Source of the DNA: Lewinellaceae bacterium
GTDB lineage: Bacteria > Bacteroidota > Bacteroidia > Chitinophagales > Saprospiraceae
Assembly (NCBI GenBank): GCA_020636375.1
Contig: JACJXZ010000010.1
Span: 186,001 to 250,000 of the forward strand
Direction of reading: 5' to 3'
DNA: 64,000 bases
In this document: positions 7,435-16,995 of the stretch, in pieces
How the letters are laid out: every line of letters begins with the position of its first letter
Position numbering within the stretch: position 1 is the stretch's first letter
The notes under the pieces: model-generated
What the model was told of the DNA's origin: nothing
What the model saw: the letters and a program-made list of their open reading frames with translations, nothing else
Database searches by the model: none
Made by a program: the position numbers and the translations under genes

Positions 7435-8883
7435 TCACCCCTCCAATTCCTCAACTTTTTCCATAATCCAGCGCTTTGCCGCCAGGGCATTGCAGGCTTT
7501 AACCTCTTCCCGCAGTTTATGGATAGCCGCTTTGTCGCGGGGGTCGACCCGTGAGAGCTTGCGGACGAACCGGAGTACGTTCATGTATTGTTGCCGGACT
7601 TCCCGGGAGATGTCTTTTTTCCGGCGCAGGAAAATGCGGAAACTTTCTACCAGGGAATCCAGCGCCAGGAATTCTCTCAGTTCGAAATAAGTGCGCAGCA
7701 GCATCAATTTGCTGCCCAGGGCATAGACCTGGTCGTCGTATTCCACCTCGCGCAGTTTTTCGATTACCTTCTCGTATTGCTGCCGGGAAAAATAAACCTT
7801 GGCCAGGTTGTAAGCCAGAGCATTTTCCTGGTTGCCCTCAGGCAGCAGTTGGGTGTATTCCCGGATGAAGTGTTCTACCCATTCAAACGCTTCAACCTGC
7901 AGGCCGACGGTAATGATGTTTTTATAATGCTGCGGTTGCAACACACCACTTTGCATCAGCAGCCCGGTTTCAATTGCCTTCTGGTAAACTTCGAAGAGGG
8001 GAGGATAGAAATCCGCCCGGCCGGCATTGATCTTCTTGTGGATACAGTAATTGATCAGATGAATCCACAGGGTCAGGCTATCCTCTTCGGTAAATTGCCG
8101 GAAGTGTTCGAACAGCAGCGTTTTCAGCATCGTGAAGTATTGCTCCTCTTCAGGGTGCGAAAGCATACGGGCCACCAGATAGTAAGCCCGGATCAGGGGA
8201 AACCCCGGCAGCAGGGAACCACTGAGGAATTCCCAGAAGCCGGCAGGCAGGTTGATATCGGGTTTGCGGGAAAGAAAACTCTGGTATCCCAGGGCGTCGC
8301 AGTAATGCCGGAGCTTCTCGAGGAAGTAGTAGGCATCCAGGAAATGGTCGGCCGTCTCCAGCAGGCCGAAATCTTTCTGCCTTTCTCCCCTCTCCTCTGC
8401 TTGCTGATGATGCAGGCGATGAAAGAGGTAGGATTGAAAATAGGGGTCGCTGCCCTCGCTCGGCTTCTCCTCCTGATAACGGGCAAATTGGCGCGCCAGG
8501 CCACGGAAGTGTTTGTCCATGGCCGGGTTCTTAAGCTGTTCCATTACGGCCAGTTTCTCTTGCAGAGGGTTCTCCCGGCAGGATTCGGCATGCAGGAACT
8601 GGTAGGCCAGCTGTAGCAGGGCAGAGGCAAGGCCCCGGAGGTGGGCGTCGTCATAGGGTTTGTTTTTATAAAGCCTTTTCCAAACCATTCGCTTGTCCAT
8701 CTGTTTCGCTTCCAGAGCGCTCTTGTCACCAGCCAGGTACTGTTGGATCAATTCGAACAGGGCAACCAGCGATTCATTCTCATTAAAATAAGGGGAATGG
8801 ACAAAGCGCCGGAACCGGTTGAGGGCCACCGGGGAAAAGGTTTCCAGCAGAGAAATTAGTTTAGAGCCGTTCATCTTGAACAA
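7435..8883 (-). CDS. Uncharacterised 482-aa helical protein
   Basis: I do not recognise this family. The 482-aa product has no signal peptide and no obvious membrane segment. It is almost entirely helical, with many L/Y/F/R-rich stretches and repeated patterns of the form A-Y-x-L-A-K-V-Y-F-x-R-x-Q-Y that suggest TPR-like helical hairpins in the C-terminal half. The N-terminal part (LLETFSPVALNRFRRFVHSP) resembles the start of large conserved Saprospiraceae proteins of unknown function. It is convergent with the AlkB gene and divergent from the T9SS cargo gene at 9037. A scaffold role is possible but not shown. The start could be either of two methionines (codon 1 or 4). Confidence 0.7.
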   Translation of the reverse strand: MFKMNGSKLISLLETFSPVALNRFRRFVHSPYFNENESLVALFELIQQYLAGDKSALEAKQMDKRMVWKRLYKNKPYDDAHLRGLASALLQLAYQFLHAESCRENPLQEKLAVMEQLKNPAMDKHFRGLARQFARYQEEKPSEGSDPYFQSYLFHRLHHQQAEERGERQKDFGLLETADHFLDAYYFLEKLRHYCDALGYQSFLSRKPDINLPAGFWEFLSGSLLPGFPLIRAYYLVARMLSHPEEEQYFTMLKTLLFEHFRQFTEEDSLTLWIHLINYCIHKKINAGRADFYPPLFEVYQKAIETGLLMQSGVLQPQHYKNIITVGLQVEAFEWVEHFIREYTQLLPEGNQENALAYNLAKVYFSRQQYEKVIEKLREVEYDDQVYALGSKLMLLRTYFELREFLALDSLVESFRIFLRRKKDISREVRQQYMNVLRFVRKLSRVDPRDKAAIHKLREEVKACNALAAKRWIMEKVEELEG

Positions 8884-9036
8884 TTTAGTAGCATGTTCTG
8901 TGCTAATAGATTGATTTTCATAAATATAAATTCAGCCGACAAAAAAAAGACCAGAACAATATATGCAATTTGTTCTTTTCGTTCCGGTTTGAATGATGCA
9001 AATTTGTAACGTAAAAACCTATTAACTTCCAACGGT

Positions 9037-10575
9037 ATGCCTCATCAAGTCCATCGCTTTCTCCCCCTCTTCTTTCTATTGGTTTTGCCCCATCTACTGG
9101 CGGCGCAGAACACCTGCATCGACTCTACCCAGATCGATGAAAACATGCCCTGCACAGCTGTATACGATCCCGTTTGCGGATGTGATGGCGTCACCTACAT
9201 GAATGCCTGCCAGGCTGCGAACTGGCATGGCCTCTCGGCCTGGGAGGCGGGGCCCTGCGTGGATAGTTGTGCGGCTGATTTTATGTTTACTCACCTGGAA
9301 GGCAATACTTTCTTTTTCTATAACGCCTCCAGCAACTATGATTACTACGTCTGGGATTTTGCCGGCGAGCTGGTTGTCCCGCTGCCCGGAGTCGCCACGG
9401 CTGTTTACACTTTCACTGATCCGTATAATGTCGTCTGCCTGTACATCGGGTCAGACGGGGGCTGCACCGATACCCTCTGCCTGGAGGTGTACGCCGGTGC
9501 TCCCGATGAAATGTGCAACGTGACCGACTGCGTCTGGCCGGGAGATGCCAACGGCAACGCCCGGGCCAACAATTACGACCTGTTGAATATCGGCCTGGGG
9601 CTGGGCGAGCAGGGCCCCGAGCGCCCGTTTTTCCCCGACCCCGGCAACCCGATGGCCTGGGCCCCCAATTTCTCTTTCGACTGGAACGCCCACGCCGGGC
9701 CGGTCAATTTCAAGCATCTCGACTGCGACGGCAACGGGGCGGTCGAAGCTGCGGATGTGCAGGCTATCGATATGAACTATACGCCGGACTTCAATATCCT
9801 CTCAAGCCCTACCGGCGGTGCCCCGCCGGTTTACCTGGAATTTGAGGAGACGGAGATCGTGATCACAGAGGACAGCCCCGGCTATTTCGAACTTACAGCC
9901 CACCTCTATGTCGGCGAACCCAATAATCCGGTTTACGGATTGTATGGCCTGGCCTTCCATCTCAGCTACCCCCTCGGGCTGGTCGTGCCGCATGCCATTT
10001 CGGCAGACTATGACGACAACTCTTTCTTTGGCAATTCCAACAACGTGCTAAGTGTCAGGAGAGACCTCGTCAGCTACAACCTGGGCCGGTACGATCTCGC
10101 TTTCAGCCGCAGGAACAGACAAAACGTGAATGGGTACGGGCGGCTGGCTTCCCTTTCTTTTATCATCGTTGGAGATATTATCGAAGGGCGGTCGGATCCG
10201 GAAACCAGGTTCGAAGTAGAATTGGACGGCCTGATCCTGCGGTCGGCAGAAGGGGATACGCTGGCGTATGACCTCAAAGAACCGGCTGTGGTGACCTTCA
10301 TCAACCAGATATTTTCCAATACGCCGGACGACAGCCCGGATGCATCTTCCCTGCGGGTATTTCCCAATCCGGCCGGCAGCCGTTTGACGGTATACATGCG
10401 AAATGACGCTCGCGGGCAGCTCGAATTGTTCAGCAGCCTTGGCGCTCCTGTGCTCCGGCAACCCTTCGAAGGCGGACAGGCGGTGTTGGATACTTCCCAA
10501 CTGGAACCTGGAATTTATTTCCTGGTGGCACAGATGCAGGAGGGCCGGGTAGTGAAAAAGGTGGTCATTGAGTGA
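9037..10575 (+). CDS. T9SS type A cargo protein with Kazal-like and dockerin-like parts
   Basis: The 512-aa product has a signal peptide ending near LLAAQ. Residues about 38-73 have a Kazal-type inhibitor pattern (CTAVYDPVCGCDGVTYMNAC...C). They are followed by a PKD-like stretch (FYNASSNYDYYVWDFAG). Next are two dockerin/EF-hand-like loops, GDANGNARANNYDLLNIGL and DCDGNGAVEAADVQAIDM. A beta-rich cohesin-like region (VYGLYGLAFHLSYP, about residues 300-400) follows. The last 80 residues are a type A T9SS sorting domain (LRVFPNPAG ... LEPGIYFLVAQ ... VVKKVVIE). It is therefore exported through the type IX system and anchored at, or released from, the cell surface. The partner is unknown. The stop codon opens a 176-bp inverted repeat. 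Confidence 0.85.
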   Translation: MPHQVHRFLPLFFLLVLPHLLAAQNTCIDSTQIDENMPCTAVYDPVCGCDGVTYMNACQAANWHGLSAWEAGPCVDSCAADFMFTHLEGNTFFFYNASSNYDYYVWDFAGELVVPLPGVATAVYTFTDPYNVVCLYIGSDGGCTDTLCLEVYAGAPDEMCNVTDCVWPGDANGNARANNYDLLNIGLGLGEQGPERPFFPDPGNPMAWAPNFSFDWNAHAGPVNFKHLDCDGNGAVEAADVQAIDMNYTPDFNILSSPTGGAPPVYLEFEETEIVITEDSPGYFELTAHLYVGEPNNPVYGLYGLAFHLSYPLGLVVPHAISADYDDNSFFGNSNNVLSVRRDLVSYNLGRYDLAFSRRNRQNVNGYGRLASLSFIIVGDIIEGRSDPETRFEVELDGLILRSAEGDTLAYDLKEPAVVTFINQIFSNTPDDSPDASSLRVFPNPAGSRLTVYMRNDARGQLELFSSLGAPVLRQPFEGGQAVLDTSQLEPGIYFLVAQMQEGRVVKKVVIE

Positions 10576-10748
10576 GGTAAATAACGTGAGGTTTGAACTG
10601 GATGTGTTATCATTCAGTGAACAGAGGCCGGTTGAGGCTAAGGCTGAGGTTGAGGTTGAGGTTGGGAACCTTGGCGGCCGGGGGTTGCGGCAGCCATCTC
10701 TTGCTCTCAGCCTCAGCCTTAACCTCAAACCTCACGTTATTTACTTCA
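10573..10748. repeat. Stop-to-stop inverted repeat with GAGGTT-type units
   Basis: The left arm starts at the TGA of the T9SS gene (TGAGGTAAATAACGTGAGG) and the right arm ends at the TGA of the convergent rsmI gene. The outer 25 bases pair with one mismatch. The interior of the left arm is a run of GAGGTT/GAGGCT units and the right arm holds the complementary AACCTC/GCCTCA units, so most of the element can fold back. It may act as a bidirectional terminator; no gene fits inside. Confidence 0.75.
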
Positions 10749-11411
10749 CTTCCCGGCCACCACCACTACAATTTCTCCTTTGACCTTTTCCTGGGCATTG
10801 TAGTAGCTCCATAGCTCCTGCAGCGTATCGGTGCGCACCTCTTCGTGCATTTTGGTCAGTTCGCGGGCAACGCAGGCCATGCGCTCCGGGCCACAGGCTT
10901 CAGCCAACTGGGCCAGGCATTTCACCAGCCGGTAGGGCGATTCGTACAGGATGAACGTATACGGTAGGGCGGACAGGTATTCGAGCCTCGTTTGCCTGCC
11001 CTTCTTGTGGGGCAGGAAGCCTTCGAAGAAAAATTTGTCGCTGGGCAGGCCGGAGGCGACCAGGGCCGGCAGAAAGGCCGTCGCTCCGGGCAGGCACTCC
11101 ACCCGGATGTTCCGGCGCCGGCACTCGCGGGCCAGCAGGAAGCCGGGGTCGGAAACGCCCGGCGTGCCGGCGTCGGTGATCAGGGCCATTCGGGCTCCGC
11201 CTTCCATCTGAGCAGCGAGCTGCCCGACGATGGCATGTTCGTTGTGGGCATGGTAGGCGCGCAGGGGCGTGCCGATCTCATAATGAGCCAGCAGCTTTTT
11301 GGAAGTGCGGGTGTCTTCCGCCAGGATGACGTCGGCCTCCCGCAGGATGCGCAGCGCCCGGAGCGTTATATCTTCCAGGTTGCCGATCGGAGTGGGGACG
11401 AGAAACAGCAT
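10746..11411 (-). CDS. rsmI: 16S rRNA (cytidine-1402-2'-O)-methyltransferase RsmI
   Basis: The product is a SAM-dependent tetrapyrrole-methylase-fold enzyme that methylates the 2'-OH of C1402 in the 16S rRNA P site. The N-terminus LFLVPTPIGNLEDITLRAL is the RsmI hallmark. It is followed by DVILAEDTRTSKKLL, YHAHNEH, the SAM-binding ITDAGTPGVSDPG, and ECLPGATAFLPALVASGLP. The start at 11411 (MLFLVP) is chosen over the upstream in-frame start at 11450 because the family begins here. The resulting 221 aa is slightly short of E. coli RsmI because the C-terminal extension is reduced, as is common in Bacteroidota. It lies 79 bp downstream of pssA on the same strand. Confidence 0.93.
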   Translation of the reverse strand: MLFLVPTPIGNLEDITLRALRILREADVILAEDTRTSKKLLAHYEIGTPLRAYHAHNEHAIVGQLAAQMEGGARMALITDAGTPGVSDPGFLLARECRRRNIRVECLPGATAFLPALVASGLPSDKFFFEGFLPHKKGRQTRLEYLSALPYTFILYESPYRLVKCLAQLAEACGPERMACVARELTKMHEEVRTDTLQELWSYYNAQEKVKGEIVVVVAGK

Positions 11412-11490
11412 AGCTTGGTGGTGGTCAAAAAACAAGTTGTCTGCCTGCATTTCGTGCGGCGACTTATTTTTTGAGGTTTACTTATTAGCC

Positions 11491-12207
11491 TCATGGAACA
11501 ACGTGCCTTCCTGTCAGGTATCGAAAAACCGAGAAAAGGATATACAGCAGGATGACGATCGAGAAGGATGCCTCCCAGGTGAGGAAAAGCATCGCCAGAG
11601 CGATTGCGGCAAAGATAAACCTCGTCTCGTTGCCTTTCCACGTAAAAGCTTTGAATTTGAGGCTGAACATAGGGACCTCCGAAACCAGCAGAAAGGACAG
11701 GGCCGCAACACACGTATACAAGAAAACAGGGTGGCCCACCAGAGGCCGAAGGCCAAAGGAATTGAAAGTATAGATCAGGGCCAGGCCTATCGTGAAAACC
11801 GTACAGGAGGGGGTCGGCAAGCCGATAAACCCTTCCGCCTGCCGGGTGTCCAGGTTGAATTTGGCCAGGCGAAGGCCGGAAAAGACGGCGACCAGAAAAC
11901 CGGGCGCAGCTTCATACACCAGCCCGCCGGCGCCCTCCGGGTAGAAGTAGTTGCTCAGCAGCATATAGTAAACTGTTCCCGGCACTACCCCAAAGGAAAC
12001 CATATCCGCCAGCGAATCCAGCTCTTTCCCCAGGCCCGACTGCACTCCCAGCAGGCGTGCCGCCATCCCGTCGGCGTAGTCGGCGGCAACCGCCGCAAAG
12101 GTCCACCAGAAAGCGGCGACGAACTGGCCATAGAACAGGCAGGCCAGCGCACAGCAGCCAAAAAAAAGATTGATCAACGTGATCGTGTTCGGAATATGTT
12201 GCTTCAT
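11491..12207 (-). CDS. pssA: CDP-diacylglycerol-serine O-phosphatidyltransferase
   Basis: This integral-membrane CDP-alcohol phosphatidyltransferase makes phosphatidylserine from CDP-diacylglycerol and serine, the first step to phosphatidylethanolamine. The start MKQHIPNTITLINLFFGCCA is typical of PssA. The CDP-OH-P active-site motif is complete: DYADGMAAR, then G, then ELDSLADMVSFG (the D-x2-D-G-x2-A-R-x8-G-x3-D-x3-D pattern). About seven hydrophobic segments follow. The longest frame begins 6 codons upstream at 12225 (MATKMS), but the family alignment favours 12207. It is followed on the same strand by rsmI. Confidence 0.92.
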   Translation of the reverse strand: MKQHIPNTITLINLFFGCCALACLFYGQFVAAFWWTFAAVAADYADGMAARLLGVQSGLGKELDSLADMVSFGVVPGTVYYMLLSNYFYPEGAGGLVYEAAPGFLVAVFSGLRLAKFNLDTRQAEGFIGLPTPSCTVFTIGLALIYTFNSFGLRPLVGHPVFLYTCVAALSFLLVSEVPMFSLKFKAFTWKGNETRFIFAAIALAMLFLTWEASFSIVILLYILFSVFRYLTGRHVVP

Positions 12208-12410
12208 GGACATTTTTGTCGCCAAATTGCCAATGCGCCGCCGCCGGGCAACGTCCTTCCTAAAGAATTGTTAAAAATCACGTATGTGTAGCGATATTAG
12301 GAAGAGTTGGCTAATTTTCTAGTTTTCTGATTCTCTGAAGCAGTAAATATAAAGAAATTCCAGCGGCTTTCTTCTCTCGCCTGAATCCAGGAAATTTGCC
12401 GAATAAAGCT

Positions 12411-15400
12411 ATGACAAAAGTACATGCTATGACCAAAAGGATACTTTCCCCCAAATTTGCCCGGGCCGCTTTGGCGGCAACGCTGTTCCTGTCAGCAGCC
12501 GGCGCTCTGGCGCAGCCCGCCAACAACAACTGCAGCAGCGCTATATTTCTGGATGACGTCAGCAGTTGGTGCTCCGCCTCCGGTGCTTACACCAATGTCG
12601 GCGCTACCGATTCGGGCATCGACCCGGCCTGCTTTCCCCCCAACAGCCTGGACGTGTGGTTTGCCTTCACCGCTCAGGCGACGACCGTCAACATCACCGT
12701 CGTGGGCGACGTCAACATCAATGCCGGCGGCACCCTCAGCAACCCGCAGTTTGCGCTGTACAGCGGAGACTGCGGCAGCCTGGTTGAAGTGGATTGCAGC
12801 AATGCTCCCCCTTCCGACAACATCATCAACGCCTTTGTCAGCAACCTCAGCATTGGATCTACCTATTATATCCAGGTTAGCGGAAGGCTGGGAAATACCG
12901 GTACTTTCAAGCTGTGCGTCGATAACTTCAACCAACCGCTTGCCCCCTCCGGAGATTGTGCCACCGGCGTCGTCCTCTGCGATAAAGACCCCTTTACCGT
13001 CGACTTCGTAGTGGGCGAAGGGGCCAACCCCAACGAGGTCTTTAATGAAGGCTGCGGCTGCGATATCGTCGAGGCCAACTCCTCCTGGTATAAATGGACC
13101 TGCGAGGAATCCGGCACCCTGACGTTTACCCTCAGCCCGCTCAATCCCGCCGACGACCTGGACTTCGTTATCTATGAACTGCCCAACGGCGTCAACAACT
13201 GCTCAGTGAAAAACCCGCTCCGCTGTATGGCTTCCGGCGAGAACATCGGCGATCCGTTTCCGGTATGGGAACCCTGCACCGGCCCTACCGGCCTGGCCAT
13301 CAATGATGGCGACACCAACGAGTCCTGCGGCTGCCAGCCCGGAAACAACAACTTCGCCCAGGCTATCGACATGGAAGCTGGCAGGAGCTACGCCCTGGTG
13401 ATCAACAACTTCAGTGGTTCCGGCGACGGCTTCTCCATCGAATTCGGCGGAACCGGCACTTTCCGGGGGCCGGTGGCCGACTTCACCATCAGCACCGATA
13501 CTGTCTGTGTCGGCGAGCCGGTTACCTTCACCGACGCCAGCACGTTCGACGGCGTCATCTCCGACCGGAGGTGGGCCTTCGGGCTGGCCGCCAACCCGGG
13601 AAATACGGCCGGCACCGGCCCGCACCAGGTCGTTTATGGGCGGCCGGGGCTGAAATCTATCGTGCTGCAAATTGAAACCGACGACGGCTGTATCGTCACC
13701 GCCGTCGGCAACGTGTACGTGGAATGCTGCGACGGGCACTTCGACGTCAGCGCCAGCACCGCTCCATTATCCTGCCCCAATTCCACCGACGGCTCGATCG
13801 ACCTTAGCGTGAGCAGCGACTATGCACCCTATACCTTCAGCTGGGGCGGCGGACAAACGACGGAAGACCTGGCCGGCCTGGGCCGCGGGGATTATACCGT
13901 AACCATCACCGATGCCTCTACCTGCCAGGCAGAATTCACGGCCACTATCGGAGGGCCGCCGGAATTCGAAGTGGATACCCTCATCGGAATGCCGACCTGC
14001 AACGGCGGTGCCGACGGCTCGGTCACTCTGCTGGTCAGCGGCGCTTCTCCTCCTTATGAATACAGCTGGCTGGGCCAGCCTTTTGGCAACGACAACAGCC
14101 TGGAGAACCTGCCCGTGGGCGATTATCAGGTAACCATCCGGGATGACAACGGCTGCGAACTGCCCCTCACCATCCCCGTCCGCGAACTGGAACTCATCCT
14201 CGACCCCAATGTGGCCAGCATCACCGACCCTTCCTGCACCGGCTTTTCCGACGGGATGATCACAGTGGCCATTGCCAACGGCCTGCCTGATTACCTCTAC
14301 GATTTCAACGATGGCAATGGCTTCGTCGGTGAAAACGAGCTGAGCAACCTTCCGGCCGGCAGTTATATGGTCGACGTTCAGGACGCCAACCTCTGCCGGG
14401 GCAGCTTTACATTCGTGCTCGAAGACCCGCCCCTGCTGCAGGCCTCCTTTGACTTGCAGGGAATTAGCTGTTTCGGGGAGAACGACGGGCAGCTCACGGC
14501 AGTCGCCACCGGCGGGGTTGGCGGATACGCCTATCAATGGGCCGGCGGCCAGTCGGCAGCTACCCTCAGCGGCCTGGGGCCGGGCAGTTATGCCGTGACG
14601 GTGGCCGACGCCAACGGTTGTGTCACCGCAGCCGATACCAGTTTCAACCAGCCGCCGGAGCTGTTCATCTTGCTCGATACCGTCATCAATGTTCTCTGCT
14701 TTGGAGAACCGACCGGCACCGTTGCCGTATCGGGAGACGGCGGCGTCCCGCCTTACGAATTCAGCGTCGGGAACCAGCTCTTTCAGGTTGAGCCTGTTTT
14801 CAATGCGCTTTTAGCGGGTACTTATGAAGTGACGGTCATGGATGCCAATGGCTGCACCAAGAGCCTCACCGCCACCATCACTCAGCCCGGCGAGCTGATC
14901 GTCAACGCCGGCCCCGATGAGACTATAGAGCTGGGCTACTCCGCCCGCCTGCGCGCCAGGCCCAACGACCTGTCAGTATCCTACGCCTGGTCGCCGCCGG
15001 ATTCCCTCTCCTGCACCGAATGCCAGTCGCCGGACGCCAACCCGGTCAATACCACCACTTACACCGTTACCGTCACGGATCTCAATGGCTGTACCGCTAC
15101 GGACGAGGTGGTGGTCATCGTACTCAAAAACCGGCCGGTGTATATTCCCAATGCCTTCTCCCCCAACGAAGACGGCCGCAACGACAACTTTACCGTTTAC
15201 ACCGGCCCGGGCGCGCAGGAAGTGCTTGCCCTCAAGGTTTTCAACCGGTGGGGAGGGCTGGTCTTCGAAAATTACAATTTCCAGCCCAATGATCCTTCTC
15301 TGGGGTGGGACGGCTACTTCAAGGGCGAACCGGCCCAGGTGGGCGTCTATGCCTACTTTGTGGAAGTGGGGTTCATCGATGGGATTTCGGTGATTTATGA

Positions 15401-15425
15401 AGGAGATATTACTTTGGTGCGGTAG
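12411..15425 (+). CDS. Large T9SS type B cargo protein with SprB repeats
   Basis: The product is about 1004 aa. A signal peptide (MTKRILSPKFARAALAATL... ALAQ) begins at the methionine at 12429; 12411 is the next ATG upstream and either may be used. The N-terminal 400 residues hold two galactose-binding/pre-peptidase-like beta domains (WFAFTAQ ... YYIQVSG; WYKWTCEESGTLTFTLSP ... DFVIYELP). A PKD-like domain follows (FTDASTFDG). Next come about five SprB repeats, each with a C-x-G-x-x-D-G-x-I/V start and a GxYxVTVxDANGC end. The C-terminus is a type B (gliding-motility SprB-type) sorting domain: YIPNAFSPNEDGRNDNF ... FNRWGGLVFE ... GWDGYFKGEPAQVGVYAYFVE. It is probably a surface adhesin or motility-associated protein. 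Confidence 0.88.
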   Translation: MTKVHAMTKRILSPKFARAALAATLFLSAAGALAQPANNNCSSAIFLDDVSSWCSASGAYTNVGATDSGIDPACFPPNSLDVWFAFTAQATTVNITVVGDVNINAGGTLSNPQFALYSGDCGSLVEVDCSNAPPSDNIINAFVSNLSIGSTYYIQVSGRLGNTGTFKLCVDNFNQPLAPSGDCATGVVLCDKDPFTVDFVVGEGANPNEVFNEGCGCDIVEANSSWYKWTCEESGTLTFTLSPLNPADDLDFVIYELPNGVNNCSVKNPLRCMASGENIGDPFPVWEPCTGPTGLAINDGDTNESCGCQPGNNNFAQAIDMEAGRSYALVINNFSGSGDGFSIEFGGTGTFRGPVADFTISTDTVCVGEPVTFTDASTFDGVISDRRWAFGLAANPGNTAGTGPHQVVYGRPGLKSIVLQIETDDGCIVTAVGNVYVECCDGHFDVSASTAPLSCPNSTDGSIDLSVSSDYAPYTFSWGGGQTTEDLAGLGRGDYTVTITDASTCQAEFTATIGGPPEFEVDTLIGMPTCNGGADGSVTLLVSGASPPYEYSWLGQPFGNDNSLENLPVGDYQVTIRDDNGCELPLTIPVRELELILDPNVASITDPSCTGFSDGMITVAIANGLPDYLYDFNDGNGFVGENELSNLPAGSYMVDVQDANLCRGSFTFVLEDPPLLQASFDLQGISCFGENDGQLTAVATGGVGGYAYQWAGGQSAATLSGLGPGSYAVTVADANGCVTAADTSFNQPPELFILLDTVINVLCFGEPTGTVAVSGDGGVPPYEFSVGNQLFQVEPVFNALLAGTYEVTVMDANGCTKSLTATITQPGELIVNAGPDETIELGYSARLRARPNDLSVSYAWSPPDSLSCTECQSPDANPVNTTTYTVTVTDLNGCTATDEVVVIVLKNRPVYIPNAFSPNEDGRNDNFTVYTGPGAQEVLALKVFNRWGGLVFENYNFQPNDPSLGWDGYFKGEPAQVGVYAYFVEVGFIDGISVIYEGDITLVR

Positions 15426-15601
15426 GCAGGGGGTGGGGGCGTATAATTGTTGAATGGTTATCCTGCTGCCGGGGAGGGTTATTTCGCAACGATATGAAAA
15501 TTCAGGCTTTGCGACGAGATTGTTCAATAAACTTTGTTTTTCGGGAAAGTTGGCGCTGGCTTTCAGGTGCCTGCGAAAAGCCGGATTCCGAATTCCGAAC
15601 A

Positions 15602-16747
15602 ATGGCGGCGGCTCTTCCGGGCCACACCGCGCATCAAAAAAATTATCCGGCCCGACAGAGACGGACGCACATCAGGCACCGTAAATCCCGCCACTCACCC
15701 AATGGCCATAGCTCCGGGAAAATCCCCGTGCTCCTGGCCCTCATACTCCTGCTGGCCTCCTGCGATTTCATCCAGAGCGGGCGCATCCCTGCGGACGTCG
15801 TTACCGAGCCGGTGCCTTACGACTCCGACGACCCTGCCATCTGGTGGAACAGCGCCGATCCGGAGCGCAGCATCATTTTTGGCACCGACAAACAAAGGAT
15901 GGGGGGCCTGTATGCGTTTGGGCTGGACGGCAGGATAATATCGGAAAAGTCGGTGCGCGGCCTGCGCTACCCCAATAATGTGGATGTCGAATACGGCATT
16001 CAACTGGGCGGAAAGCAAGTGGACATCGTGGCGGTCACCGAGCGCGACGCCGGCGCGCTGCGTATTTTTTCCGTGCCGGATATGCAGCCGCTCGACGGGG
16101 GCGGCATTCCTGTTTTCGACGGGGAGCGAGGTTTCGGTTACCGGGAGCCCATGGGAATTGCCTTGTACAAGGCGCCGTCCGGAGAAGTATCCGCCATCGT
16201 CAGCCGGAAGGGCGGCCCACCGGAAGGGTATTTATGGCAGTACATCCTGGCCGGAGGAGCGCGCAATGCCATACAGGCGAAACTGGTGCGAAAGTTCGGC
16301 AAATTCAGCGGCTTTCAGGAGATCGAAGCCGTCGCGGTGGATGATGAGCTGGGATACGTTTATTATTCTGATGAGGCGGCCGGGATCAGGAAGTACTACG
16401 CTGCCCCGGAGAAAGGAAACGAGGAACTTGCCTTTTTTGGCAAGGAAGGCTTCAGCGGAGACCGCGAAGGCATTGCCGTCCTGGACACCGGGCAGGGCAG
16501 GGGGTTCATCATCGTATCCGACCAGCAAGGCTACGCCTTCCGCGTTTTTCCCCGCGAGGGGCAACAGGGCCAGCCGCATCTCCATCCCTTTGTGAAGGAA
16601 ATCCTTCTTTCTTCCTGGGAGACAGACGGTTGCGAGGTGAGCGCTGCCAGACTCGGAGCGGCTTTCCCCAATGGCTTGTTCGTCGTCATGTCTGACGACC
16701 GTACTTTCCAATATTACAGGCTGGAGAAATTGGGCCTGGGGAATTAA
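15602..16747 (+). CDS. Beta-propeller phytase, lipoprotein
   Basis: The product matches the beta-propeller (BPP) phytase family, calcium-dependent enzymes that release phosphate from phytate. Diagnostic stretches are EPVPYDSDDPAIWWN, FGTDKQRMGGLYAFGLDG, NNVDVEYG, YREPMGIALYK, EAVAVDDELGYVYYSDE and GDREGIAVLDTG. They supply the acidic and lysine residues that bind calcium and phosphate. A hydrophobic segment ending LLLASC gives a lipobox, so it is likely anchored in the envelope. The start is uncertain: the frame is open to 15494, and 15602 (MAAALPG) leaves about 40 residues before the hydrophobic core, longer than usual. The stop overlaps the convergent rpsU stop by 4 bp. Confidence 0.85.
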   Translation: MAAALPGHTAHQKNYPARQRRTHIRHRKSRHSPNGHSSGKIPVLLALILLLASCDFIQSGRIPADVVTEPVPYDSDDPAIWWNSADPERSIIFGTDKQRMGGLYAFGLDGRIISEKSVRGLRYPNNVDVEYGIQLGGKQVDIVAVTERDAGALRIFSVPDMQPLDGGGIPVFDGERGFGYREPMGIALYKAPSGEVSAIVSRKGGPPEGYLWQYILAGGARNAIQAKLVRKFGKFSGFQEIEAVAVDDELGYVYYSDEAAGIRKYYAAPEKGNEELAFFGKEGFSGDREGIAVLDTGQGRGFIIVSDQQGYAFRVFPREGQQGQPHLHPFVKEILLSSWETDGCEVSAARLGAAFPNGLFVVMSDDRTFQYYRLEKLGLGN

Positions 16748-16941
16748 TCGGTTTCTTCCGCCTGGATTTTCTGCTGCAGGTACTGAGCTTTCAGCATTTC
16801 GTTCCGGCGCTTTACCGACGGCTTGGTGAACTGCTGCCGGCGGCGAAGCTCCTTGACAATCCCTACGTTGCGGTGTTTGCGCTTATAGCGCTTCAGCGCC
16901 CGGTCGATGGATTCTCCATCTTTGATTTCAATAATGATCAT
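16744..16941 (-). CDS. rpsU: 30S ribosomal protein S21, copy 1
   Basis: The 65-aa protein is S21: the basic core SIDRALKRYKRKHRN, then ELRRRQQFTKPSVKRR, is the family signature. S21 sits at the platform of the 30S subunit near the 3' end of 16S rRNA. In Bacteroidota S21 (together with S18/S6) is part of the pocket that sequesters the anti-Shine-Dalgarno sequence. The gene is the second of two tandem copies on the minus strand, 115 bp after the first. Its stop overlaps the phytase stop tail to tail. Confidence 0.95.
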   Translation of the reverse strand: MIIIEIKDGESIDRALKRYKRKHRNVGIVKELRRRQQFTKPSVKRRNEMLKAQYLQQKIQAEETD

Positions 16942-16995
16942 AAATTCCTCTTTTGATTGAAACGGCGCAAAAATAGTAAAATTAGTGGAAATACT

